From DAONFI01 sp035403485 (GTDB lineage Bacteria; Planctomycetota; Phycisphaerae; SM23-33), in contig CAZIAZ010000012.1 of assembly GCA_964536835.1 (NCBI GenBank), forward strand, positions 1 to 56,236: a stretch of 56,236 nucleotides of DNA. The letters run 5' to 3'. The position numbers and the translations under genes are program-made. Numbering within the stretch: position 1 is the first letter of the stretch; every line of letters starts with the position of its first letter. Below are positions 24,680 to 32,936 of this stretch, in pieces. The notes under the pieces were generated by a model. It did no database searches, was not told the DNA's origin, and saw only the letters and a list, made by a program, of their open reading frames with translations.

Positions 24680-24715
24680 AAAGGCCTCTCAGGATTGTTC
24701 AGAGAGGCCTTTTTA
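24680..24715 (+). terminator. Intrinsic terminator closing module A
   Basis: AAAGGCCTCTC (24680-24690) pairs perfectly with GAGAGGCCTTT (24702-24712), followed by T residues. It ends 97 nt after the Wzc-like stop. Confidence 0.9.
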
Positions 24716-24801
24716 TTGGCATCATATTGCGTGCGGCGATTAAGGAATATATAATATGTCTGTTCAATAAATGCCTCGCTGGCACGGGAAGGTGGGATGC
24801 T

Positions 24802-25239
24802 ATGATTCATGATTGTCAGACTGAAAAAAAGGGCAGCTTTCATTCGCTGCACGACAGTATCAAACGCACTATTGATGAAGTCATAAGCGGCCGATATCGA
24901 CAATTCTGCCACAGCGGCGAGGAATCCTGGCAGCCGGCGGTTAACATATATTCCAGCGATGAGTGTAATTATATCATAGTTGACATCGCCGGCATGGCGC
25001 TTGATTGTATGAATGTGGAGGCGTCCAGCGGCGAGCTTGTCATATCCGGCGAGCGAATGTCGCCGCAGATGCCCAGGCATCATGGAGCGGCGAGGGTGTT
25101 GCATATGGAGATAGACCACGGGAAGTTCTGCCGCAAGATAAAATTGCCGGATGAGGCGGATTTGGACGCGATTACCGCCAAATACAAGAATGGCCTTTTG
25201 ACGATTGAAATCCCCATAAAACATGACGATGAAAAATAA
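24802..25239 (+). CDS. Small heat-shock protein, Hsp20/alpha-crystallin family
   Basis: This 145-aa chaperone binds unfolding proteins without ATP. The alpha-crystallin domain runs from about residue 48 (WQPAVNIYSSDECNYIIVDIAGM) to the end. LPDEADLDAITAKYKNGLLTIEIP is the conserved A-x-x-x-n-G-L motif; the C-terminal IxI is PIK only. The N-terminal region is short. The start at MIHDCQTE follows GGAAGG; upstream codons cross the terminator-promoter region. It overlaps the start of lon by 17 nt, so chaperone and protease are made together, fitting a protein-quality-control operon. Confidence 0.9.
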   Translation: MIHDCQTEKKGSFHSLHDSIKRTIDEVISGRYRQFCHSGEESWQPAVNIYSSDECNYIIVDIAGMALDCMNVEASSGELVISGERMSPQMPRHHGAARVLHMEIDHGKFCRKIKLPDEADLDAITAKYKNGLLTIEIPIKHDDEK

Positions 25240-27637
25240 GATGGATAACAAAAACGAAAACGAAAAAATCAGCAAAAAAGTGATTGTTACGGCGCAGGAC
25301 GAATCGGCGCAGGAAGAAATTCAGCCGGCTCATCAGTTGCCTAACGAGCTTTTTGTTCTTCCGATTCGGGATTCGGTGCTGTTTCCAGGTACGGTTGTGC
25401 CGCTGACGATTCAGCGGGAGAAATCCAGGCGGCTGCTGACGGATCTTCTGCCAGATAATAAAATACTCCTTGCCGTCTGCCAGAAAGATCCGGCCATTGA
25501 GAATCCCGTTGCGGATAATCTGTATGATGTCGGCACGGCTATCATGGTACTGAAGCTTCTGCGTATGGAGGACGGCACTCAGAATGTTATCGTTCAGAGT
25601 CTCGGCAAAGCCAGGATAACTCAGTGGACGCAGAAGGATGACAATCTGGTTGCGGTTATTGAGCCGCTTGCCGACCACATCAAGAAAACTCCGCAGAATG
25701 AAGCGTTGCTGCATACGGTTTTTACTGCGGCCCAGCGGGTGGTGGAGCTTTCGCCGAATATTCCGAATGAAGCGAAACTGGTGCTGAACAATATAGATAC
25801 TCCCTCTTCGCTTGCCGATTTTCTGGCTGCCAACCTTCCGATGGACACATCGGAGCGTCAGTTGCTTCTTGCCGAAACCGATGTGGTCAAGCGGCTTGAA
25901 ATGATAAACGTAAGGCTGCAGAAGCAGCTGGAGATTCTGGAGCTTTCCGACAAGATTCGTTCCGAGGTCAAGGAACAGGTCGACAAGCATCAGAAGGAAT
26001 ATTTCCTGAACGAGCAGCTCAAGGCGATTCAGAAGGAGCTTGGCCAGACCGATGACAAAACTGTCGAGTTAGCCGAGTTGAAGGAACAGTTAACTCGCGC
26101 CAAACTTCCTGACGCAGTTCAGAAGGAAGCCGACCGTGAAATGAGCCGGCTGGAAAAAATTCCGTCCATTTCACCCGATTACAATGTCATTCGCACCTAT
26201 CTCGAGATAATCAGCGAGCTTCCGTGGAGTGTTTCCACGGTTGACAAGCTTGACGTGAAAGCAGCCGCCAAAGTGCTCAATGCCGACCATTACGGGCTGG
26301 AAAAGGTCAAGCGACGCATCCTTGAGTATCTGGCTGTCCGGAAACTTTCGCCAGAATCCCGTGGGCCGATTTTATGTTTCGTCGGGCCGCCCGGCGTCGG
26401 CAAAACATCGCTGGGCCAGTCAATCGCCAGAGCCATGGGCAGAAAATTCATACGCATGAGTCTTGGCGGCATGCGCGATGAGGCTGAGCTTCGCGGCCAT
26501 CGACGTACCTATATTGGCGCCATGCCCGGCCGTGTAATTCAGGAACTACGCAAAGCCGGCACAAATAATCCTGTCTTCATGCTGGACGAACTGGACAAGG
26601 TCGGCAATGATTTTCGCGGCGACCCGAGCAGTGCGCTTCTGGAGATATTGGACCCGGCGCAGAACAACACTTTTCAGGATCATTATCTGAATTTGCCGTT
26701 CGATTTGAGCAAGGTGCTGTTCATCGCTACGGCGAATTACATGGGCACTGTGCCGCCGGCGTTGCGGGACAGAATGGAAGTCATCGAACTGCCTGGTTAT
26801 ACCAGCCAGGAAAAGCTCGAAATTGCCAAGCGATACCTCGTAAAGCGGCAGCGGCAGGAGAACGGCTTGAAGAATGGGAACATCCGTTTTCCTGACGAGG
26901 TGCTTAAGCTGATAATCAACGATTATACCCGTGAAGCCGGCGTTCGTGAGCTTGAGCGTCAGATAGGCGCGATATGCCGCGGCGTAGCTGCCAGGGTTGC
27001 CACCGGCCGTGTTGAGAAAATGGCCGTTACGGAAAATCTTGTACGAAAGATTCTGGGGCCCAGACAGTATGAAAGCGAACTGGCGCTGCGGCAGGCACAG
27101 CCGGGTGTGGTTACAGGGCTGGCATATACGCCGGTTGGCGGTGAAATACTTTTCATTGAGTCGGCGGTGTATCCTGGCAACGGCAAACTCGTGATGACCG
27201 GCCAGATTGGCGACGTCATGAAAGAGTCGGCTCAGGCTGCGCTTAGTTTGGTAAAAGGCCGGCTGGCCGAGCTCAAACTAGATGCGGAATTTTTCAATAA
27301 ACACGATATTCATATTCATGTGCCGGCTGGAGCGATTCCCAAAGATGGGCCGTCAGCCGGCTGTGCCATGTTCTCGTCGCTCATGAGCCTGCTGATGAAA
27401 CGCTGTGCGAAGGTCGATGTCGCCATGACGGGCGAGATAACCCTTCGCGGCATTGTTCTGCCTATCGGCGGGGTCAAGGAGAAAGTTCTGGCTGCCAAGC
27501 GAGCCGGCATCAAAACGGTAATTCTGCCGGAGGGCAATCGCAAAAACCTTGTAGATGTGCCGGCTATAGTGAAAAAATCGCTTAAATTCAGATTCGTCAG
27601 AAATGTCGACCAGGTTTTGCGGCTGGTGTTGAAATAA
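25223..27637 (+). CDS. lon: ATP-dependent protease Lon
   Basis: The 804-aa protein has all Lon parts: LON substrate-binding domain (LPNELFVLPIRDSVLFPGTVVPLTI), coiled coil (QVDKHQKEYFLNEQLKAIQKELG), AAA+ module with Walker A GPPGVGKTS near residue 390 and Walker B VFMLDELDK, and the Ser-Lys protease with Ser in PKDGPSAGCA near 707 and Lys in LPIGGVKEKVLAAKRAG. Length is typical. Three in-frame ATGs (25223, 25229, 25241) are possible, none with a strong ribosome site; the upstream ones overlap hsp20, so translational coupling is likely. It degrades misfolded and regulatory proteins in the cytosol. Confidence 0.95.
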   Translation: MTMKNKMDNKNENEKISKKVIVTAQDESAQEEIQPAHQLPNELFVLPIRDSVLFPGTVVPLTIQREKSRRLLTDLLPDNKILLAVCQKDPAIENPVADNLYDVGTAIMVLKLLRMEDGTQNVIVQSLGKARITQWTQKDDNLVAVIEPLADHIKKTPQNEALLHTVFTAAQRVVELSPNIPNEAKLVLNNIDTPSSLADFLAANLPMDTSERQLLLAETDVVKRLEMINVRLQKQLEILELSDKIRSEVKEQVDKHQKEYFLNEQLKAIQKELGQTDDKTVELAELKEQLTRAKLPDAVQKEADREMSRLEKIPSISPDYNVIRTYLEIISELPWSVSTVDKLDVKAAAKVLNADHYGLEKVKRRILEYLAVRKLSPESRGPILCFVGPPGVGKTSLGQSIARAMGRKFIRMSLGGMRDEAELRGHRRTYIGAMPGRVIQELRKAGTNNPVFMLDELDKVGNDFRGDPSSALLEILDPAQNNTFQDHYLNLPFDLSKVLFIATANYMGTVPPALRDRMEVIELPGYTSQEKLEIAKRYLVKRQRQENGLKNGNIRFPDEVLKLIINDYTREAGVRELERQIGAICRGVAARVATGRVEKMAVTENLVRKILGPRQYESELALRQAQPGVVTGLAYTPVGGEILFIESAVYPGNGKLVMTGQIGDVMKESAQAALSLVKGRLAELKLDAEFFNKHDIHIHVPAGAIPKDGPSAGCAMFSSLMSLLMKRCAKVDVAMTGEITLRGIVLPIGGVKEKVLAAKRAGIKTVILPEGNRKNLVDVPAIVKKSLKFRFVRNVDQVLRLVLK

Positions 27638-27752
27638 AAAGTGCTGCGGCAGTGCGTGGAATGTCACGCGGCAATGCGGCGCCGGAATATCGCTTGCCCG
27701 AAACGGCTGCGATGCGTTATACTCACCGGCCATGAGCAGACAGGAAAGCAGA

Positions 27753-28490
27753 ATGCGTCGTTTCTATCAGCCGTGCCTTTGCGTCGGGTCACAGGAACTC
27801 CAACGCGATGAAGCCCATCATGCCGCCAATGTTCTGCGGCTGAAACGTGGCGATACCTTGGAACTTTTCAATGGCGACGGGCTGACCGGCGACGCCGAGA
27901 TATTGGAAATCACCAAAAAGACTGTGCTCGTAAATGTCCCGCAGGTTTGCGAATGTTTGCGACGCGGGCCTCTGTTGCATATTGCTTTTGCCGTGCCGAA
28001 GGGTAAGCGGCTGGATTGGCTGCTGGAGAAGGCTACTGAACTTGGCGTGGCATCGCTGTGGCCGGTGGCATTCGAATACAGCGTTGCCGGCGGCGACGAA
28101 CTTGGCGATTCCAAACTGTCCCGATGGGAACAGCATTGCATATCAGCCGCCAAGCAGTGCGAACTTAACTTCATGCCGAAGTTGCACGATATAATGCCGC
28201 TAGATGATTTTTTGATGAACTCGCCGTCGGCGAAATTGAAAATAGTCGGCGATTGTGTTGATGGCACGCCTAATATTTCAGAAAAAATGTCAAAAATGAT
28301 GGCTGACAATTCCGCAGCCGATATTTGCATGCTTATCGGCTCTGAAGCAGGCTTTACGGCTGACGAGCGCAAAAAAATCGCCGATGCCGGTTTTAAAAGC
28401 GTCCGCCTCGGCGAAACTGTTTTGCGAATTGAAACTGCGGTGATAGCACTGGCTGCGGCTATTACGGCTTATTGTTCCGTCAAATCCTGA
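27753..28490 (+). CDS. rsmE: 16S rRNA (uracil-1498-N3)-methyltransferase
   Basis: The 245-aa SPOUT-class enzyme methylates U1498 of 16S rRNA using S-adenosylmethionine. Signatures: MRRFYQPCLCVGSQ at the start, HHAANVLRLKRGD, AFAVPKGKRLDWLLEKATELGV, RWEQHCISAAKQCE, LIGSEAGFTADE and RLGETVLRIETAVIAL, the last forming the knotted cofactor site. An open frame exists 7 codons upstream (27732), but AGGA lies 7 nt before the chosen ATG and the family normally begins MRRFY or similar. Confidence 0.92.
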   Translation: MRRFYQPCLCVGSQELQRDEAHHAANVLRLKRGDTLELFNGDGLTGDAEILEITKKTVLVNVPQVCECLRRGPLLHIAFAVPKGKRLDWLLEKATELGVASLWPVAFEYSVAGGDELGDSKLSRWEQHCISAAKQCELNFMPKLHDIMPLDDFLMNSPSAKLKIVGDCVDGTPNISEKMSKMMADNSAADICMLIGSEAGFTADERKKIADAGFKSVRLGETVLRIETAVIALAAAITAYCSVKS

Positions 28491-28527
28491 GTTGGGCATT
28501 TTTCGCGGCATATTGCCGTATTGAAAT

Positions 28528-29022
28528 TCACGATTTATCTGATGCGCCAGGGGAGGAAATATCCATGCTCATCCATGTGATTTCATCTGCGGCGTCGGTT
28601 TGTACAGGGTCTGTAACAAAACCCGCGCTTTTGTAAAAAGGTATGGCGTTGCGGCTGCTCGGAACGTGTAATTGTTGTGTGCCGTCTTTTTTTGCTGTTT
28701 CAGTCAGATACTTCAGCAGGCATTTTCCTATGCCGCGTCCGTGCAGATGTGAACTTACGAAAAATTGCGATACGCAGAGCTTCGGATTGCCAGGCTGGCC
28801 GAAGTCGGCCAATGCGCCGGTGGCAACTATTCTGTCATCTTTCTCAACGACAAAAATCCTCTTCCAATCCATCTGCCGCTTCAGCCAGTCGGCGGATACT
28901 TCACTTCTGAATTTTCGCACAATCTCAACCGAATGGTGCTCAGCCATCACGCCGTCCCAGTTATCAAGCATTATCTGCAAAACTTCAGGAATGTCCTTGA
29001 CGTTTATGGGACGAATTTTCAT
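28528..29022 (-). CDS. GNAT-family N-acetyltransferase
   Basis: The 164-aa protein is a single GNAT domain that transfers an acetyl group from acetyl-CoA to an unknown amine. The acetyl-CoA pyrophosphate loop is LHGRGIGKCLLKYL near residue 97, preceded by the strand VSQFFVSSHL. SSRNAIPFYKSAGFV is the usual motif B. The start has GGAAAGGAA upstream. It is convergent with rsmE and lies upstream of a MITE-like repeat. The substrate cannot be told; the nearby arg genes do not prove a role in arginine synthesis. Confidence 0.88.
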   Translation of the reverse strand: MKIRPINVKDIPEVLQIMLDNWDGVMAEHHSVEIVRKFRSEVSADWLKRQMDWKRIFVVEKDDRIVATGALADFGQPGNPKLCVSQFFVSSHLHGRGIGKCLLKYLTETAKKDGTQQLHVPSSRNAIPFYKSAGFVTDPVQTDAADEITWMSMDISSPGASDKS

Positions 29023-29143
29023 TTTTCGTTTCCTTTCCGTTTTAACAGTATCGAAAGTATTGCATAATTACAGACGGCGGCAGCTTTTCCGTATTGCGGA
29101 AAAACCTCACATTCCATCCGTGATTTTACAGGAAACATTTTCT

Positions 29144-29303
29144 AGAGCATGTTAAATTTGAAATTGCGCCTTGTTGCGTCGTTGAGGACGAGGCTGGCAA
29201 GGAAGGCGAAGCAGGCAACCTTATATGGTTTCCGATGCAGCCTGACGCAGCCAGCCGACGCCGCAAACAGCAACAAGCGCAAAGTCAAGTTTAATATGCG
29301 CTA
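29144..29303 (-). mobile_element. 160-bp MITE-like element, copy 1, abutting the argJ stop codon
   Basis: The sequence is close to the reverse complement of 51211-51370 over its full 160 bp. Its ends form imperfect terminal inverted repeats of about 33 bp: one begins AGAGCATGTTAAATTTG, the other AGCGCATATTAAACTTG, both continuing to GCGC and TTGTTGC. No transposase is encoded. The outermost TAG on the minus strand is the argJ stop codon. A CTAG flanks the other end. It may move by a transposase acting in trans. Confidence 0.8.
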
Positions 29304-30503
29304 AGTCGTGTAATCGGCGTTGATGGAAATGTATTCGCGGCTGAGGTCGCAGGTCAGGGCGGTGAATTTTCCTTTGCCCTGGCCCAGTTCGCAGTCGATT
29401 TTCACCACGTTCTGCTTCATCATTTCGCTGATTTTTTTCAGGTCGCACTTACAGCCTGTGCCTTTGGCGAAAATCTTTGTTCCGCCGATTTTGATTATCA
29501 ATTTTTCAGCCTTCACTTTGGCTGCGCTTTTGCCGAGTGCCATGGCGATTCTGCCCCAGTTTGGATCTGCGCCGTGGACGGCGGTTTTCACCAGCGGCGA
29601 ATCGGCTACGCTTTTAGCTGCCATTTGAGCTTCTTTGTCGTTGTGTGCGCCGGTGACGCTGATTTCGATGACGCGGGTTGCGCCTTCGCCGTCGGCGGCT
29701 ATCGAGAACGCCAGCGCGTCACAGACTTCCTGAACGGCGGCGAAGAATTTCTTGCACTCTGCCGTGCCGTCTTTGACTTCTTTGGCGCCGGCACAGCCGG
29801 AAGCGAAAATCGCCACGATGTCGCTGGTGCTCTGGTCACTGTCGACGGTGACTGCGTTGAAAGATGTCCGCACAGCCTGTCTGAGCAGCTTATACAGCAG
29901 GGCTGGAGCGACGGCAGCGTCGGTGGTGATTACGCCTATCATTGTTGCCAGCGACGGGGCAATCATGCCCGAACCCTTGACTATGCCGGCGACGGTGACG
30001 TTTTTCCCGCCGAGCCTGATTTGCACGACGGCTGATTTATATCTGGTGTCGGTCGTTGAGATTGCCTCGACGACGCGGTGGTCGCTTTTTGTATTCAGGC
30101 CGGGAGCGGCGGAGTCGATGCCAGCCGTCACATTGGCCATCGGCATGGCTCTGCCGATTACGCCGGTTGATGCGACCAGCACTTTTTCCGGCTTACTGCC
30201 CAGATGTTTCGCCGTCCTGGCAGCCATAGCCTTTGCGTCGCAGAAACCCTGTTTGCCGGTACAGACGTTGCTGTTGCCGGCGTTTATGACCATGCCGCGT
30301 ATTTTGCCGTATCCCTTGGGCAGTATCTGCCGGTCCCACGCTATCGGCGCGCCGAAAATCTGGTTCGACGTGGTTACGATAGCTGCCGAGGCATCCGTAT
30401 CCGCCGCGATTATCGCAAGGTCGTGTTTGCCAGATTTCTTTATGCCGCATGCTACGGCGGCGGCTTTGAATCCTGACGGAATCGTTATGTGTCTGTTGTT
30501 CAT
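29301..30503 (-). CDS. argJ: Bifunctional glutamate N-acetyltransferase/ornithine acetyltransferase
   Basis: The 400-aa enzyme transfers acetyl groups between acetylornithine and glutamate, recycling acetyl in arginine synthesis, and may also use acetyl-CoA. The autocleavage site is visible in KGSGMIAPSLATMIGVITTD: the nucleophile is Thr187 after Ala, which becomes the N-terminus of the beta chain. Other signatures are SDQSTSDIVAIFASG and the C-terminal ADYTT. It follows argC by 19 nt. The stop codon TAG is formed by the end of a MITE-like element, as at the fabF-like gene. Confidence 0.95.
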   Translation of the reverse strand: MNNRHITIPSGFKAAAVACGIKKSGKHDLAIIAADTDASAAIVTTSNQIFGAPIAWDRQILPKGYGKIRGMVINAGNSNVCTGKQGFCDAKAMAARTAKHLGSKPEKVLVASTGVIGRAMPMANVTAGIDSAAPGLNTKSDHRVVEAISTTDTRYKSAVVQIRLGGKNVTVAGIVKGSGMIAPSLATMIGVITTDAAVAPALLYKLLRQAVRTSFNAVTVDSDQSTSDIVAIFASGCAGAKEVKDGTAECKKFFAAVQEVCDALAFSIAADGEGATRVIEISVTGAHNDKEAQMAAKSVADSPLVKTAVHGADPNWGRIAMALGKSAAKVKAEKLIIKIGGTKIFAKGTGCKCDLKKISEMMKQNVVKIDCELGQGKGKFTALTCDLSREYISINADYTT

Positions 30504-30522
30504 GTTGTTCCCGTTATTTTTG

Positions 30523-31539
30523 TTAATAAAGGCCGGTAGTTTCGTCCAGGCCGAACATGACGTTGAGGTTCTGTATCGCCTGCGTGCTTGCGCCTTTCAG
30601 GAGATTGTCTATCGTTGAAAATATAAGCACTCTGCCTTTGGCGAGTTTGACGGCTACGTCGCAGAAATTGGTGTTCATTACGTTTTTCGTCGCCGGCAGT
30701 GTGTCGGTACGGACTCGCACGAACGGCTCTGCGTCGTAGGCGTTTTTCATTACGTCAACGAGTTGCGAGTCATCTTTTACGGCTGCGGTGGGGGTGGCGC
30801 AGATGGTGCACATCATGCCCTGATCCATCGGGCAGAGGTGCGGCTGAAACAGAACGTTAGCCGGCTTGTCTGCGACTTCGCCGAGAATCTGCTCGATTTC
30901 CGGCGTATGGCGATGATTGCCGACCTTGTAAGGCTCGAAATTTTCATTCCGCTCAGGGTAATGGTTTTCGAGCGTTGCCTTTCTGCCTGCGCCGGTGACT
31001 CCGCTGACGGCGGATATGAATATGTTTTCGGATTCAATCAGGCCGGCCCGCAATAGCGGCGCAAGGGCAAGTATCGAACACGTCGGGTAACAGCCGGGAT
31101 TAGCCACCAACTTTGCAGTCTTAATCTGGTTACGATAAAGTTCCGGCAGGCCGTAAACTGCGTGTGCGAGCGACGTTTTGTCGGTGTGCTCGCAGTACCA
31201 TTTTTCATAAACGGCGGCGTTCCTGATGCGATAATCAGCCGACCAGTCGATTATTTTAACGCCCTTAGCCAACAACTGCGGCACATAGCTCATCGCTATC
31301 TGGTGCGGCACACAAAGAAGAGCTACGTCAGGCTTGAGAGCCGCCACTGTATCCGGCGAATAGGGCTGCTGGGCCATTTTAACCTGCTTGGCCAGAATGG
31401 GGTGAATGTCGGCTATGGGGCCGATGTTGCTCGACCCGAATATGCCCACGACCTCCACATGCCCATGCCGCGCCAGCCACCGCAACGTCTCGCGTCCGGT
31501 ATAACCGCTGCCGCCGATAAGAACCGCTTTTATACTCAT
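30523..31539 (-). CDS. argC: N-acetyl-gamma-glutamyl-phosphate reductase
   Basis: The 338-aa enzyme reduces acetylglutamyl phosphate with NADPH, the third step of arginine synthesis. The N-terminal AVLIGGSGYTGRETLRWLARH is the Rossmann loop. Active Cys150 lies in VANPGCYPTCSILALAPLL. SAVSGVTGAGRKATLENHYPE and HRHTPEIEQIL are further conserved blocks. The start was set at MSIKAVLIGG because AAGGATG lies about 8 nt upstream; three extra codons are open. It is the first gene of argC-argJ and is preceded by a long inverted repeat (31606-31679). Confidence 0.95.
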   Translation of the reverse strand: MSIKAVLIGGSGYTGRETLRWLARHGHVEVVGIFGSSNIGPIADIHPILAKQVKMAQQPYSPDTVAALKPDVALLCVPHQIAMSYVPQLLAKGVKIIDWSADYRIRNAAVYEKWYCEHTDKTSLAHAVYGLPELYRNQIKTAKLVANPGCYPTCSILALAPLLRAGLIESENIFISAVSGVTGAGRKATLENHYPERNENFEPYKVGNHRHTPEIEQILGEVADKPANVLFQPHLCPMDQGMMCTICATPTAAVKDDSQLVDVMKNAYDAEPFVRVRTDTLPATKNVMNTNFCDVAVKLAKGRVLIFSTIDNLLKGASTQAIQNLNVMFGLDETTGLY

Positions 31540-31605
31540 GATTTCCATCCTTATTGACCGGATTGAATCCGGGAATTTGGAATTACGAAGGATAATATAT
31601 TAACT

Positions 31606-31679
31606 CAAAGTGACCGATTCGCGTTATAAGTCTTTACCTTTTAGCCTCATATGCGAAAAATCATAAATCGGTCAGTTTG
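31606..31679 (-). promoter_or_regulatory. 14-bp inverted repeat upstream of argC
   Basis: CAAAGTGACCGATT (31606-31619) and AATCGGTCAGTTTG (31666-31679) are complementary except for one position and enclose 46 bp. It lies between the rpsI terminator and argC. As RNA it would form a long leader stem upstream of argC; as DNA it could bind a regulator at two half-sites. No match to known arginine boxes is obvious. Confidence 0.45.
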
Positions 31680-31686
31680 AATTATT

Positions 31687-31721
31687 AAAAAACCCCGGCT
31701 CCTGAAGATACCGGGGTTTTT
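31687..31721 (-). terminator. Intrinsic terminator of rplM-rpsI
   Basis: AACCCCGG (31691-31698) pairs with CCGGGGTT (31711-31718), flanked by A and T runs on both sides. It lies 31 nt after the rpsI stop on the minus strand and could act in both directions. Confidence 0.85.
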
Positions 31722-31751
31722 GATGACAAAGTACCACGCTCGGTACGGTGC

Positions 31752-32183
31752 TCAACGTTTCGAGAACTGGAAGCGTTTGCGAGCACCAGGCTGCCCTGGT
31801 TTCTTACGTTCTCTGGAGCGTGCGTCGCGGGTCAGCAGACCCTTGTCGCGAAGTTCGCGTTCGACTTCGGGCATGTATTTGGCTATTGCCCGGGCTAAGC
31901 CGAGTTTTATAGCGCTGGCCTGGCCGGTATTGCCGCCGCCGGAAACATTGGCCCATATGTCTATGTTGCTGGTTATGCCGGCAATGGTTAGCGGGGCATT
32001 AACCGAAAATTGATCCTTTATGTGCGGAAAGTAGGCGGCTAATTCCCGTTTGTTGACGAGTATTTTGCCGCTGCCCTGGCAGATTCGTACTCTTGCCACG
32101 GACGCTTTGCGACGGCCTGTGCCCCATGTGTATTTGCCTGCGGCTGCTGACTTCGTTTCCGATGTTACGGTTTTTTCGCTCAT
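31752..32183 (-). CDS. rpsI: 30S ribosomal protein S9
   Basis: The 143-aa protein of the small subunit head contacts P-site tRNA with its basic C-terminal tail. The core begins WGTGRRKASVARVRICQGSG and ends RERKKPGQPGARKRFQFSKR, with the final KR that reaches the decoding centre. GGGNTGQASAIKLGLARAI and RDARSRERKKPG are diagnostic. About 15 extra Ser/Thr/Lys residues precede the conserved core. It follows rplM by 27 nt, the usual L13-S9 pair. Confidence 0.96.
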   Translation of the reverse strand: MSEKTVTSETKSAAAGKYTWGTGRRKASVARVRICQGSGKILVNKRELAAYFPHIKDQFSVNAPLTIAGITSNIDIWANVSGGGNTGQASAIKLGLARAIAKYMPEVERELRDKGLLTRDARSRERKKPGQPGARKRFQFSKR

Positions 32184-32210
32184 ATTTTTTTCCTGGTCTG
32201 ACAGATATTT

Positions 32211-32648
32211 TTAAAGTTCGAGCTTCGTCGGCTGCTGAGCCTGAAAACTGTGTTCAGGGCCGGCAACGACCTTGAGCTTCTTGAACATGGACTCGCCGAG
32301 TTTGGTTTTCGGCATCATACGCTTGACGGCTGCTTCCAGAACGCGTTCCGGGTGCGAGTCAATCGCTTCCTGCATGGTCGTGAGTTTCTGGCCGCTGGGA
32401 TAGCCGGTAAAACGCTTGTATACCCGCTGATTTTTCTTGTTCGCGCCGGTTACCCGCGCCTTGTCCGCATTTACGACTACCACGTAATCGCCCGTATCCA
32501 CGTGGGGGGTGTATTCCGGGCAGTGTTTGCCCTGGAGAATAGTGGCAATCTTCGTAGCCAGCCGGCCTACGATTTTATCGCTGGCATCCACAACCCACCA
32601 CTTGGGCTGCTGTTGCTCTTTTTTAGCCATATAACTTTTAGTCGCCAT
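32211..32648 (-). CDS. rplM: 50S ribosomal protein L13
   Basis: The 145-aa protein binds 23S rRNA early in assembly of the large subunit. WWVVDASDKIVGRLATKIATIL, GDYVVVVNADKARVTG, YKRFTGYPSG and AVKRMMPKTKLG are family signatures. The first residues (MATKSYMAKKEQQQ) fit the S-x-x-A-K/R start of the family with a short insertion. It is the first gene of the rplM-rpsI operon and has a short palindromic leader hairpin (32698-32715). Confidence 0.96.
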   Translation of the reverse strand: MATKSYMAKKEQQQPKWWVVDASDKIVGRLATKIATILQGKHCPEYTPHVDTGDYVVVVNADKARVTGANKKNQRVYKRFTGYPSGQKLTTMQEAIDSHPERVLEAAVKRMMPKTKLGESMFKKLKVVAGPEHSFQAQQPTKLEL

Positions 32649-32697
32649 CTGTAATGGTCCTGCTTAAAATCAGTAATCTTGTAAAAAGTCCTTAAAA

Positions 32698-32715
32698 AGG
32701 CGTAAATATACGCCT
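32698..32715 (-). promoter_or_regulatory. Leader hairpin upstream of rplM
   Basis: AGGCGTA (32698-32704) pairs perfectly with TACGCCT (32709-32715) around AATA, about 50 nt before the rplM start. It could be a site of autoregulation by a ribosomal protein, but nothing in the sequence proves it. Confidence 0.4.
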
Positions 32716-32936
32716 CTCTCACAAAGAGTCACGCATTATGGTGTCGCAGGGCCCGATTGTCAAGTGTTTTTAGAGGCATATTTTAAAAAAATAGGAGAGT
32801 CTGCCGGCGGACGGCTGCTGTAAGAAAGCGGCCTTGACGGCTATGCCGGCTGACGAGGTACAAATATGAAAAAAAATGGCATAAGTGCGGATTTTGGGTA
32901 TAATATTTTCCCTGTAATTACTTGAGGAGAGCTAAG

